DNA of 64,000 nucleotides from Phellopilus nigrolimitatus. Lineage: Eukaryota; Basidiomycota; Agaricomycetes; Hymenochaetales; Hymenochaetaceae. Below are positions 43,233 through 54,899 of this stretch, one piece after another. The notes below the pieces were generated by a model, which ran no database searches, was not told where the DNA came from, and was given only the letters and a program-made list of their open reading frames with translations. The translations under genes and the position numbers were made by a program. Location: contig JAJOHG010000007.1 of NCBI GenBank assembly GCA_021029095.1, forward strand, positions 434,001-498,000. The letters run 5' to 3'. Positions within the stretch are counted from its first letter, which is position 1. Each line of letters starts with the position of its first letter.

Positions 43233-44092
43233 TCTGCTTTTCTGAGTATATCTTATATGTTGGTATTAATTAGTCTACTTAGATGCTGATTACTGAGCGC
43301 GTCTGACAAAACCTCCACTCACTGTTCTCGACGCGGTTAAATTTTTTTTGATGAAACATGAGCTTATGCGGTGATGCGATGCGTTGACTCGGGTTCAAAA
43401 GTCTGACTCTGACTCGCGGACGATAGCGGACCATGGACCCACAACGTGAGCCAGGGCAAGTGCCTTTCCCTGTATCGTCCGTAAGATCTGCCATAACCGA
43501 TCCGGATGCGATCCTTGAGGCTCAAACTTATGGGACAAATAACCATGCTCTCTTCCTCTCTTCCATTCCGTTCCAGGGAGTCGGTGGCCATTATGATTGC
43601 GGACACACTTGAACTTTGTATTCTGAAGTGTGCTCTCTTCATTCATCCTCTGTATGGTTCTAAGATCTCTCACTTTCGGACGAGACATGCAGCGGGGCAC
43701 GGGTATAAGATTACAAGATTTTGCCATGGAACTCGCTTCGCTAGAGTCAAGCCCGAAAAATGACCCATGCGCCCCGTTTCAGCTCATTGCGACCCAAGAT
43801 CCATTTCGACGGTCGCCGTCGCTCCAAGATCGCCGATCCTATAAACTACAGATGCAGAATACCGCGTTCCACACGCCTAATATCAGTCGCCCAGGCGGGC
43901 GCGTTCGCACTGCGGACGCGGCGGTTGAAATTTTATGTGCGTCACTTGTTTCATTGTTTCACTTGCACGTTTTTTTTCACCGCTAGCGATCCACACTGAT
44001 TTATTTAAACCTTTGGACAGGGCCTCTGCAATTCCAAAGTCCTTTCACCTGCCCACTCCCTCCCAAGACGCGCCCGAGCGACGCAGCATCGG
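43233..44092. other. Intergenic TIM23 / velvet, with an unexplained small ORF
   Basis: 860 bp. An ATG at 43433 opens 59 codons ending at 43612, with LSSIPFQGVGGHYDCGHT at its end, preceded by an in-frame TAG. I do not recognise it. A longer minus-strand open frame overlaps (43395-43727) but has no family features. The velvet promoter occupies the right end. Confidence 0.35.
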
Positions 44093-45254
44093 ATGAGTGG
44101 TTCGAACCGCTATCCTTTTGGCTCGCAGTCTCCTCGTCGCCAGTCAACCTCATCTAGCGATCACGCCGAGACTGATGACGCCCCGTCGGGGCGTGAGCGC
44201 CTTGCGATTCGCTTCCTAGCGGGCCAGGCGCGCCCACGTACGTCCTCGATCGGTCCAGGGAGTGCAAGCGGGTCGTCGCCGGAGCATGTACGCCAGCGTG
44301 TGGCCTCAGCGCATATACCTGGCGCGTCGTCACATCGTGCGTCTGCAGCTGCCCCCTCGGGTCTCGGTCCAGGGGGTGGCGCGTCTCCAATTTATGCTAT
44401 GCACGGCAGCCCGCCCGACACCAGGGGAAGGTATGAAACGCTTCTTTGAGTTTTTGTAGCCTGCTGGAAGCTTAATTCTAGAGCTTAATCTCTTTTTAGA
44501 ACCTACCAGCTCGAAGTTGAGCAACATCCTGAGCGGACTGCCGAGTTTGGCCCAGCGATGCTCTCGCGCTTGCCTCTGGCGCCTGCGCCAATCGTGAAAT
44601 TGACTATTCGCGATCATACCGGATCGCCTATCGACCCGTATGCCGTTTTGAAAACTTGTCAACCATATGGACTGATTAGGCTGAAACATTCTCAAGGAAT
44701 ACTGAGTTGCCGTACCTAATTGCACACCTGTCTCTCTGCACTGAAGCCGGCCATCCGCTCGATGGGGTGCCTGGTGCACCATCGCAACATCTTCTGTACG
44801 GCACGCTTGTATCGTCTGCGCAAGTCCTGCGAAACCTTCGTGGCCGCGTGGCTCCATACTTTATATTCCCGGATGTCAGCGTTCGTCAGCGCGGCCGGTA
44901 TTCACTTAATATTACCTTAGTGCGCCTCCCAGGGTAAGCTTGATGTAGACTAATTATGGTTCTGACTGGACTGATAGGTTGCTTCTTAGGATTGGAGGAC
45001 TAAGTACTACGAGTGCTGGTAACCGAGGGAACGCGCTCACGTCTGTCTACACACAAGTATTTGAGGTTGTTTCACAGACTAACTATGGCGCCCCTGGTGA
45101 GTTGCATTTAGCATGTCTTCTCAGCGCCTTTCCGCTGATCTCTTCGGCCAATTTGGAAAAAGCCCCAACTCAGCTTACGCAGCTTTTCATCCGCCAAGGC
45201 GCCCGCATGTACGCTTTCGAATCTTCTCTTCAACATCCTCCTACTCTCGACTGA
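44093..45254 (+). CDS. Velvet-domain regulator (VosA/VelB-like)
   Basis: Fungal velvet transcription regulator, a family that controls development, sporulation and secondary metabolism in response to light. The start at 44093 gives MSGSNRYPFGSQSPR. A low-complexity Ser/Gly/Pro N-terminus of about 110 residues precedes the velvet fold: TYQLEVEQHPERTAEFGPAM, APIVKLTIRDHTGSPID, then after an intron LPYLIAHLSLCTEAGHPLDG, LLYGTLVSSAQVLRNLRGRV, YFIFPDVSVRQRGRYSLNIT and LVRLPG|IGGLS. Then VYTQVFEVVSQTNYGAP and a last exon with TQLFIRQGARMYAF, the usual domain end. Five exons. No obvious NLS. Which velvet subfamily it belongs to is uncertain. Confidence 0.9.
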
Positions 45255-47097
45255 GTTGACTTTACACACTAAGGACCTATGGAACATGACCCCGTATGTG
45301 GTGATGCCTAAGGACTAATCATACTAATGTCCTCGAACTTATCCAAACTACCACTCCTTTTATTCGTTCAAAAGCTTGCAATTATCAAAAGGACACTCCG
45401 TTAATATCTGTTTGTAGCTCTACGCCCCCTGTTTTGTCGCCCGTTTTGCTTTTTTTTTTCGCCGTCTGTAGACGTGCTCCCTTCCTGCAGCCCTTCGCTT
45501 TCAGACCTGTTTTTTTTTTTTGCCCTAGATGTTAATCTATGCATAAGTCCTGTTTAATTTCCGCATAATCTCCTGTGTCCATAGTGGCCTGTGAATCAGA
45601 AACTCACCGCATCTTGTCGCTTTTTTGCTCCGCTACATGTGCATAAACTTAGGGGATCCAGGTGACAGGTATCGTTTCGGTATAAATTGTGAGCCGTCGG
45701 AATGTTTGAGACCAAATAACTGATGTTTATAAAAGTTCCGTCGGGCACAGATGCTCAGAACTTGGATCAGTACGTACAACAGGTACGTACGCGCGGGAGA
45801 AACATCCATGCTGAGAAGCGCTATCGCGGCTTTTGCCCGCAATCATATGCCGCAGCTGTACCGCGGCGGTGTACACAAGACTTTCACTAGTAGTCACCCG
45901 AGGCCACGTCATGGACGATCAGACTCGCGAGCAAGTTCGATTCCATTCTAACCTTGTATTTGAACTATCTGCCTTGGCGTCACAGATTCAGTGGCTCGTC
46001 GATGCTAGTGCTTTGTTGTAGACCATGAATCGGCAATAAAAAGAGCTCATTGTTCCGCATCTTCGGCGTTCCGACTGCCCGCTAAACTTTAACGAAGCAG
46101 GTTGGCTTCGAAGAGAATATGTCTTGAAACTTGAGCAGGCTCAGGGAAGCAGCTAAGAAAAGAAAAGAAAATCGCATCTTTAAACTTTTAGAGGGGAGTT
46201 TGTCATGATAGATTTCGCGTTGGAAATTGTGCTCCGGAGGCATCGCAACTTTCCGACTGCTGGTGGTAATCCGGAGAACAGAGTAACCGAGGAACTTGAC
46301 CGCTATGTATGGTAATAGTTGCTAAAATCAGTAATAGTTGCTTAATGCGGACACTGCCATTTGCGGGTGATCGGCGCGTGGACAGTTGTGCTGCCAGCTG
46401 TGAAGACTGTGTTCAGAGAAGTCAAGTATTTCATAGATGTCATCAGGAACATAGCCATTGTCATGTAGCCACGCATTTTTATGTCTTCACTGATCTTTCG
46501 GAAGGGCATGAGTACTGCTGAAGTCTTTCATGACTTGTCGTGTCCACGAGCCGATCACCCGCAAATGGCAGTGTCCGCATTAAGCAACTATTACTGATTT
46601 TAGCAACTATTACCATACATAGCAACTATTGCCAAATGGAGATACAGCACAAAAGTTGAAAAAAAAAGTGCGTACTGACAAGGTTTTCCGGAAAGCCTGT
46701 AAAGAGGACTCGTAATAATCGTCGCAGGGCTCCGGAGTCCGAGGTACCGTGCGGAGGCGGAAAATGCAACTCGCACACCGACGAATGCAAGTTTATGAGA
46801 CCGAGAGCGAAGCTCAAAGTTTATTACCTCCAGAGAACAAAAAACAAACAATGCAGGTGAGTATGAACCAAAACCGTGTTTTACGTTAAATAAAAAGGCG
46901 TGAGAAAAAAGGAAAGTGTAATGCTACAACGGTATTATAGTGCCCGGATGAGTGTAATTAAGTGACGTGCAAAAGATGCGGGAAGATTGAAAAAGTGGAG
47001 GTGGAGCACAGGAATTCGGCGAGATCCCCGAGGGTGGTAGTGTCGGATGAACCAGGACAAAAACGTAGCCGGAAGACGAACCAAGTTACCAGTAGCT
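45255..47097. other. 1.8-kb intergenic region with TIR element
   Basis: 3' flank of the velvet gene, T-rich runs near 45450-45520, the TIR element at 46302-46623 (listed separately), then the 3' flank of SNX41. No gene recognised. Confidence 0.5.
46302..46623. mobile_element. MITE-like element 3 (83-bp TIRs)
   Basis: A 322-bp palindromic element. The left arm 46302-46384 and right arm 46541-46623 are inverted copies with only one or two mismatches over about 83 bp. The ends are GCTATGTATGGTAATAGTTG and its complement, and the motif agtaatagttgct repeats inside each arm. TA lies just inside each end (46304-46305 and 46620-46621), so the inserted part may be TGTATGG...CCATACA with a TA duplication. 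The interior of about 156 bp has no coding capacity. High arm identity suggests recent activity. Confidence 0.85.
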
Positions 47098-49466
47098 TCA
47101 AAGCCCACGAGCTGATGAAAGTCTCCGTCCCGACGGACCTGCTCTATCTACCACAGGGTCACTTTCTGGTATTCCCTCGGGCAGATGATTTGGATGGTCA
47201 GGTATTTGCGCGATATCCTTCTTCGCCTCCTCCCAAGCCTCCATGTTCTAGTAAGAGTGACACAAATTAGCTTGAATGAAAAAAAAAGGAGGGAAGGAGA
47301 AAAAAGAAACAGGGCGGCTTACCTTTTTGCACCAATCTCGGTGGCTTCTCGCCATGGCCAGGCACATTTCACGGATGTCAGCAACCTTCTGACGTTGAAA
47401 GCGGTCTAGGTCGGCTTGGATAGTGGAACCTGAATATTTTAGGTCCTGCGCAGCTAGGTGGAGAGCATCTTCCAACTGCAAAAAAGAGCCATGGAAGTCA
47501 GACGTGTCAGTTTTAAATATATATTTCCAATTATATCACGAAAAGAAATTTATCGACGGACAGCATAATTTGGTAACTACGTACCTGTGAAATTGATTCC
47601 CTCGTTTTGCTGATCCCGTTTCTTCGCGCCGTTTCCGGGTCGACGTCCATCATTCCGTGAATTGTATAACTCAGTGCATTTAACAACCCCATCCCGGTCC
47701 CGGTCCGTCGTGGTGGAGGACCGGTTACAGGGTGCGGTGGAGTGTACACTGCGTCAGATGCTGCGTACTCGCCGGGGTTCTCCGGAGTATGCGGAACACC
47801 ATCCTGCTCGTCCTCGCCTTCCGTCGAAGTGCCGACTTCACTTGCGGACAGGCTTGGCGCATTGAGGCCTCCCAGTGACGCAGGCCGTGCACCATTCACA
47901 CTCACGCTCCGACTGAGCGGGCCCGGCGCACGCCCACGCCCAAGGGCTTCCTCTAGCCGACTTGCTTCGCGCTCGTTGCGTTCTAGATCCTCGAGGCCCG
48001 CACGCTTGTGCTCAAGCGCATCCTGGGTAAGTTCGAGCTGCGCATGTTTCTGGTGCCGAAACACAAGCAATTTCTTGATGATCGATGCAAACTGGGCGTA
48101 CTCATGCAACGGCTCGGCCCAATTTTGTTCGAGATCCTGGAGCTGTTGGTCGTTGTGCGGCGTTATCGCGGGACTGAACTGTAGCACAGAGTGCGACTTA
48201 CAAGCTGAGTCGTTGAGATGTATGTCGCATCAATTGCTTGCCCAGTCTTCTCAATAGCTGCAGCAAGTTGTTCCTCCTCATTTAAACTGAAGCCATTGAG
48301 CACAGCACCCAAATCCGAATGATCGTGCGCATATTCTAACCAGGGGTGTTCATTAAGTATTTTGATGTTAGTAGAGCTCACTCACCAGACCACCGCTTCA
48401 TTGTCCGCCGCGTAACCTTTTCCATTGGGCCACTCACATGACTCGAGAACTTGTTCGTGAATGCCTCAGAGTCGAGGAAGCGTTGATCTGGTCTTCTCAA
48501 CGTATGCGCGACAGACGGACTCGGAAGTGCCATATAAGCAGGAGATGCACTTGGATCTGTTGGGCTGTGAGCTGGTGCTTTAAGTATGTTCTTCGGGATG
48601 AGTGAGATAGGTGGGGAGTTGAGAATCTCCATCTGCAGTATGGGTGGCTCAGATTAACGAATGTAAAAGATATATATATATAAATCGGGACATACCCAAG
48701 ACACCTCCCCTTCTAAGAATCGATGATATACGTGCTCGTTGGACAGAATCGGATGCCGAGCGACGCGATTGAGGAATGTCTGCAACATACGCTTCCGTCG
48801 AGCGATCATTGCAATGTCCTCCTTTGCTTTGCCCTGCTTTACCGCGTAATCGCCAATAGTCTGCTTGGATGGTATAGGAGGGATTATTAAGGTTGGATAC
48901 AGCTTCGTCAGACTATTCCTGAAAGACTCGAATTCAGAGTAGCGGTGGTATGCCGTAGCATTCTGTTAGTAGAGCATACATTATTCGACGTAATCTTAGA
49001 TATGGACGGAAGGCGTACGCCAGACTTTATGACATATGCGATATACGGTGAAGACGCATGCTCGGATGTCTTCTGCGCATCGACGACCTAGTCTCATACA
49101 GCAATCAGTACCACCACGCAATTAATTCACGCAGTTAAGCACCTGAATTTCTACGTCCTCGCCCGAATGTAACCACCTGTCCCGCACACAGCAGAAATCA
49201 CTCTTGAAGGCAGGCTGTGGCGCCTTGTACACTGCCTGCTTCGACGTAGGAGACTGACCAGATGCGAAGCCACGATTTATTCCGGGAGACGACGGCGGAG
49301 ACGCGAGAATGCGCGTAGGGTGCGCGGGCGGGGTCGCTGGCTCAGAGCTGAGGTCGACGTTGCTGTTGCTATTACTGTTGGCGGGCGAGTCGGGGTCGGA
49401 GTGCGCGTCATCGGCATCGGTCTGAAACGGGGTCTGGAATGGGTTGTGTTCATCGAGGTCGGACAT
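47098..49466 (-). CDS. SNX41: Sorting nexin Snx41/Atg20-type
   Basis: PX-BAR sorting nexin for endosome retrieval and selective autophagy. The start at 49466 gives MSDLDEHNPFQTPFQTDADD; an upstream in-frame ATG at 49538 is possible. An acidic Ser/Pro N-terminus precedes the PX domain: KTSEHASSPYIAYVIKSGNA, YHRYSEFESFRNSLTKLYPT (the RYSEF Arg binds PI3P), LIIPPIPSKQTIGDYAVKQG, RRKRMLQTFLNRVARHPIL and FLEGEVSW. BAR helices follow: NKFSSHVSGPMEKVTRRTMK, FSLNEEEQLAAAIEKTGQAI, NWAEPLHEYAQFASIIKKLL, LTQDALEHKRAGLEDLERNE, LKYSGSTIQADLDRFQRQKV. A long Ser/Pro-rich insertion within the BAR region is typical of fungal Snx41. The C-terminus ends in a short exon at 47098. Confidence 0.9.
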
Positions 49467-50070
49467 CGCGGCAGAGCGCTGGCGGTGTGCAGATGGTGGG
49501 CACTGTCCGTGTCCACTGCGGAGCTCAGGCATCGGCATACGCCATCGAGCTTCGTGTCACGTGTGACAGGTAATGTGACATTACAGTGGCAACGTAACGA
49601 CCTGCCTGGAGGGGACGAGTCAGCTAACCGCCGAAAAGTTAGCTAGCTAACTCGTCCAGCCGAGCGGGCCTAAGCAAAATAAACTGGTAACGGACTTGAG
49701 TTCCAACAATCAGAGCTGCACTTTGGGAGTACCCGACCCTAGTAGGCATCTCCAGTTATGTACTCTATGTTCAGAATAGGTGCAAATACAATAACGGACC
49801 TGCAAAGACCGCTGGTTGTAAATACTGTGTTCAGAAGACTATTATGATATATAATTTGTTATTGGAACATCGTGCATTCCATTTGGCAAGGGCGATTCGG
49901 AATGGTCATAAGCATCCATGTTTCCATGTTAAACGATACAAGAGAATGAAAGACAATTATCGGAGCTTGTAGGGCCATATCCATTCGACCTTTCGCGCGC
50001 CGTGTGCCGCCCCTCTCTGCCTACTCAGAAATAACTTTAAACTGCGTCTCGCGCAGAAAGAGGGTGGTGA
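49467..50070. other. Upstream of SNX41 / 3' of CYSTM gene
   Basis: About 600 bp. Holds the SNX41 promoter (tandem orientation with CYSTM upstream). No gene or clear element recognised. Confidence 0.4.
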
Positions 50071-50561
50071 TCAGCACAAGCACTCGCACAAGTCTAGGTT
50101 GCCAGGTTGCACGATGCGTGAGTATTGCCACCTTTCATCAAACCTACTTGCAAACGCACCTTCAAGTGCACAGCACAAGCACATACCTGCCAAGCAGGCC
50201 ATACATCCTCCACCACCTCCCGAGCTTTGCTGGGGAGGTGGTTGTTGTCTGAACGAAGGACGAAGTGGGTCAGACGTGTTTCGTGCGCTCGCGACAAGTC
50301 AGGCGTACACATAGACCGGCTGTCCCTGTCCATACTGCGGCTGATTGTTATATCTTGGGTCTCCGTACGCCTGCGGGGGCTGCTGCGGATAGTAACCCTG
50401 TCAAAAGAAGGTGAGACGAAAATCGCAGCTGACAGAAATCAGTAGACGAACGCCTAAGAGCGCGTATTAGCAACGGAAAACAGCACTCAAATCAAAAATA
50501 ACTTTGAAGTACCTTGGCCTTGCTGAGGAGGATAATTGTTGTAGTAGTTGCCCGCGCTCAT
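50071..50561 (-). CDS. Small CYSTM-type Pro/Gln/Tyr-rich tail-anchored protein
   Basis: Too short and split for ORF-length logic. The start at 50561 reads MSAGNYYNNYPPQQGQ. After an intron come GYYPQQPPQAYGDPRYNNQ and PQYGQGQPVYV. An intron at 50250-50308 (gtacgc...ttcag) joins this to QQPPPQQSSGGGGGCMACL; another at 50094-50159 (gtgcgt...cctag) gives CLCCALE|DLCECLC and a stop at 50071. The ending, a Cys-rich hydrophobic module after a Pro/Gln/Gly linker, matches the CYSTM family of stress-tolerance proteins thought to sit in the plasma membrane. About 83 residues. The first intron leaves the frame one base out with the only GT donor I see, so that junction is unresolved. Confidence 0.7.
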
Positions 50562-51186
50562 GATGGTATAGGTAGGAGGAAGAGAGGAGAATGCGAGCGC
50601 AGTCAGAGCCGACGACTGGAAGTGCGCCGTATAGCCTTCTGCACGTGCACTACACAGGATTACACGTGTTCTCGGAAATTAGCTAATCCTGTCAGGATCG
50701 ACCTTCCGATCACAGTTTTCGTCTGAGGATGTTTGCTTGACATCCCTTCTCGCCTTTCGGCATTTTCGATCTATTTGGTGCCTTCATGTTGCCTTCGCTG
50801 TGATATGCTCGTGTTCGATTCATGTTCTCAGTCAAAACAGTGGGAAAGGATATAAGTATCATTTATTTTAAATTTTGCTACATACGATTATTGGCTGCGT
50901 GTAAATCATCACCCAGAGACAACAAAAAATCTCATGAAAGAACAAGATATGAGGACAGTCAGAGTCAGGGCTACATACATAGATTATACTCGACCATCCT
51001 GTGACGGGAGTCTTTCAAAATGAAAAAAGGATGTGAAAATGATAGCGTGCATAAAGCGAAACATGAAAGGAGTAATTCTGATGATGCAGTCGGTACAGCA
51101 ATGGCAAAGACATAAACATGATCTACAGGAGGCCCCGCAAGGCCAAAACTCAAATGAAATGGCTGTTCGTTGTCAATTGGTGAAAA
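50562..51186. other. Upstream of CYSTM gene / 3' of acidic protein gene
   Basis: About 625 bp. Includes the CYSTM promoter. No gene seen. Confidence 0.4.
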
Positions 51187-54100
51187 TTATATACTCAGTG
51201 ATGGAATGGAGGACGAGCTGAAGTTCGAACGCTGCATGCTTCCTGAGCTCCGGCCCTTCATATTCGGGAAGTGGTTGTGTCGGATGTGGGACGAAGTTGA
51301 CCCAAAGAACTTACGATTGCGCTTTTTCTCCTTGCGCAGCTCCTTCCGCGACTTGATATTCTGCGCATGAGCCTGTGCTGCACGCTGGCCCGCGAAGCCT
51401 AAGTATGAGTGTTGCTGGTGTGGAGCGTGGTGCATCTGGTGTCGGTCACGCTCGTTCGTCGGCGTACGGTCCCCGTCACGCGCAGGCAGAATGACAGGGG
51501 AGACGATCACCGACATCCTACCCGGCCGTGGTCCACGCCCCGCAGCTTTCCGTCCGACAGACTTCGTCGCCTCGCAATCCGACTCCCAGAAAGCCGGGTT
51601 CAGTGGGTTCCCACGCAACATACCACCGACGGCAGACCCATATGAGAATCCGTCAGCTGGACGCGGCGCCCGCAGCACGGGGCTGGTGACGCCCATCTTT
51701 TCTACGAGCGCGAGGTCCGTACCACCCGCCACACGCGTCTTGCGGAATGCGTCTATTGGAATGCGGTCCCACCTACGCAGGTTCTCAAGGTGCCTGTCGC
51801 GCTCGGAGTCCGACTCGCCTGTCTCAGATGCCGGTGTGTCGGGTACCGGTGCATCTGACGGCTCAGGTTCAAGGAAGGCGGCGTCGAGCACGTCGTCAAG
51901 CTTGATTGGCTCAGAAGGCAAGTCTGTGTCGTCTGTAGAATCGAAGTCGCCAGATCCCATTGGTTCAAACGGCGAACGAGTCGCACTGAGGAATGAAGAA
52001 GGCCGAGAGGAGCCATGATCGCTCTGAGAAAAAGTAATTTAGTACAAATAATGATAGTAATTAACGATGATAAAACCATCGAAACTTACAGCGCTGCGGT
52101 TAACTTTGCTCAGCGAGTCCGCTCTTCTGCGCAACCTCCTGATGGCTGGAAATGGGGACGGAATAGGACCGCCGGAGGCAGTATTCCCAGAGCTCGCAAT
52201 CACCACGCGTTTCGTCTTGTCAGCTATTTGCGGAGCGAAGGAACCCATCGCCGGTGCATGCGATGGTTCGTTGCTCATCTCGGTATCCGGACTAGTGTCA
52301 ATATTCTCTTTATTCTGCACCAGAACCTTACCCGACAGGATATCAGCAGGCTTAGGAGTCGGTCGGGACGATTCCCGGTTCCCAGAAAAAGACGACAGCA
52401 TCCTTCCCCGCCCGTGAGAGTGTTTAGTAGGAATGCTGACAGTCGACATTGGGTCGATTGCACCGAGAGATGCAGGGAAATGAAGCAGTACCATGTTGCG
52501 AGGCGTTGCGATACCGTCGACGTCAACGAATTCATCTTCGGTAGTGTCTCCTCCATCGCTATCCTCGAAGATCTCAACGCCGTCTTCCTCCTCCTGGTCC
52601 TGGGAGAAGGTGTCGTTATCGAACATAGCAACGGCTTCCTCCTCCTCTGAGGTGGCCATCATGGCGTCGGCATCTTCGAGTCCAGGAATAGTGAGTTCAA
52701 AGCCCGAACCGAGAGGTGGATTGCGGCTAGCTTGAGCGATATCGAAATCGAGTATACTGTCCTTAAGGCTATTCGAAAGCAAGAGATGGTCCCAACCGTG
52801 TACGAAAGGCGTGTTCTCTACGCCGCTTCGCTCAAGATCAGCGAAAGGCGCAAGGAAACCTGCAGCTGCGACTTCCGACAGACGCATCATGTCCATGCCA
52901 GAACCGGAGACTCCGCCCTCCATGGTGTCCATCCCGTCGCCATCACGGCTGTCTTCCTCACCAAAGCCCTCTTCAACGTCGCCCATTTGATCGTCATCGT
53001 CAGAACCGTCAGCAGTTGAGTCGCTCAGATTTGCAAAGAAGATGTCCGCGTCGAAGCTGCTCTCCTCTTCATCATCCGTCCATCCGGTGGCGACCCCGGC
53101 GTAGCGCATCAAGCGTGGCACGCCGGGGCCGTTTTCATCTTCATCGGGCTCATCTGCATCGCCCTCATCTTCTTCCCCTTCCTCCTCCTCCGTTTCTTCC
53201 TCATCGCTGTCCGCATCCATGTCAGCAGCACTGCTCTCATCCGGCTCAACACTCCTCTTCCGAGAACGAATTTCCCAGTTGTTGTGATGGTTTCCTTTAC
53301 GCTGAGCATGTTCGTTGTCTCCCATGAGCAAAGAACTAGCATCCTGGGACGAGGGAAACTTTTCCTCCTGGTCGCTGTCTGAGTCCGTGTCCGAATCGGA
53401 AGAAGAGCTATTGGAGGACGAAGAAAATGCCGGCATGAAAGTCGGCAGCTCGATGGAGTGCAATCCGTCTTCATCGTCGTCGCCATTTAGGTCACTTAAA
53501 TCCGAGCTCTCATCATCGTCCTCCACAGTAGACTTGCGTTTCTTTAAATGTTGCCCTTGCTGCTGGGCCCTCCGCTGCTGAGCAGCTGCCCGGCTTGCAG
53601 CCGCTGCGCCGTGCAGTTTTTTCCCTTTCTTCTTTGAGTTTGCAGATTTCGGCTGAGCGGCCTTGCGTACAGCTGACTGCTTCGCGTGCCTCGCGACACC
53701 CACGTTGACTATCGATGGGTTGGTGCAATCTGCGACTCTTGCGCCCGATGTAACTTTGGCCGCCTCGCGAGCGGCAACGACAGCCTTCGTCGGCCTTCCT
53801 CGCTTCTTCGGGATAGAGCCATCGGCATTGAGCTGTGCGCCATGACCGCCTCCGGAAGCGAAATGTTGACTGGAGTCGGAGAATGGGGAACCGATCAACG
53901 GCGCGTCTCCGCCGACGCTTCCGCCGGTGAATGTCGTCTCTGCGACGCTCTTCGACTTTTTCTTGGACGAAGAAGCACGCCCGCTGACATGCTTTGAGCT
54001 GCCGCCTGCGGAAGAGGCGAGGGGTCTGGGGGGGAGGGTAAGTTTGATCTTTAGCGACGAGTGCCCTGAACTTTGGGTCGGAGCGTAGCCGTCGGCTGTC

Positions 54101-54324
54101 CTGGCAATAGCAGGAGCCGGGGGCGCGTAGCCACTCGCATATTCCGATGAATGCAGCGGGGCGGCAGACTGGGGAGAATTGCGAGGCCTGTTTGCGCAGG
54201 TGCATTCGCTTTCGCACACGGGGCAAATGTCGTCGTCTTCCTCCGGATCGTTCGCTGCCATCGATTGAAGCGACGCGCCGTTTCCTCCTCCTTCGTCTAA
54301 GATATAGGAATAAGTATGCGGCAT
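51187..54324 (-). CDS. Large acidic, probably nuclear protein (unrecognised)
   Basis: Two exons: MPHTYSYILDEGGGNGASLQ from 54324 runs for about 750 codons to RADSLSKVNRSA, then an intron (donor gtaagt) to DHGSSRPSSFLSATRSPFEP and the second exon, total near 1,000 residues. Features: a short Cys motif DICPVCESECTC (about residues 34-45, possible zinc site); basic nuclear-type stretches (KKKSKS, KKRGRPTK resembling an AT-hook, KKKGKK); a long Asp/Glu/Ser-rich middle; SSFDADIFFANLSDSTADGS; and EDSDGGDTTEDEFVDVDGIA followed by TPRNMVLLHF. The basic C-terminus carries SRKELRKEKKRNRKFFGS. The acidic/DxFF and TPRNM parts faintly recall the Ifh1/Crf1 ribosomal-protein-gene co-regulators, but I cannot establish that. 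No enzyme motif. Confidence 0.75.
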
Positions 54325-54899
54325 TGACGAAGTCTGAATCTGAGGATTGGGACGGCCTGAATTAAGGCAAGCGAACGGTAGATGTTAGTATAGGCTGCGG
54401 GTAAACAGGCTGCAATAAAATGGCGAGTAAAAGAGACAGATGGAGATTGGGGGAAATGAATACCGAAGCAGGGTATATGCGTGAAGAACTGGTAGATTCA
54501 CGATGGATAAAAAACATGCGGCGGGCCTCGCTCTCGGGTAAGAAGAGTCTTCGGAAGTGGGAGGTGTGACCGCCTGCGCCGCGGAAAACGAATAAACTCA
54601 CTTTGAGTACGCTGGTTTTTGTGCATGTTTCTGTGCGAATGAACATGAAGACAGAACAGACTCCAGATTTGCAGGCTTTTAGAAAAATCCGCTGGCGGTC
54701 GGTGCCAACGGGGTGTTGGAGATGGGAGGTTAATGATGAGTTTGAGGGCTCTCAGGCTTCTGAAGAAGTGTTCTGTACACACATCAAATTTAGTTTGATT
54801 TATGCGCAGGTTCCGTATGGTCATCCTTCCCACGAATACAAAAGTAACTAGAACCTCACATTATGCACAACTGTAATTATTAGCTCTCGGTCTTAGACC
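54325..54899. promoter_or_regulatory. Divergent promoter region, acidic protein / BFR2
   Basis: 575 bp between divergent starts. No gene; no clear TATA box. Confidence 0.4.
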
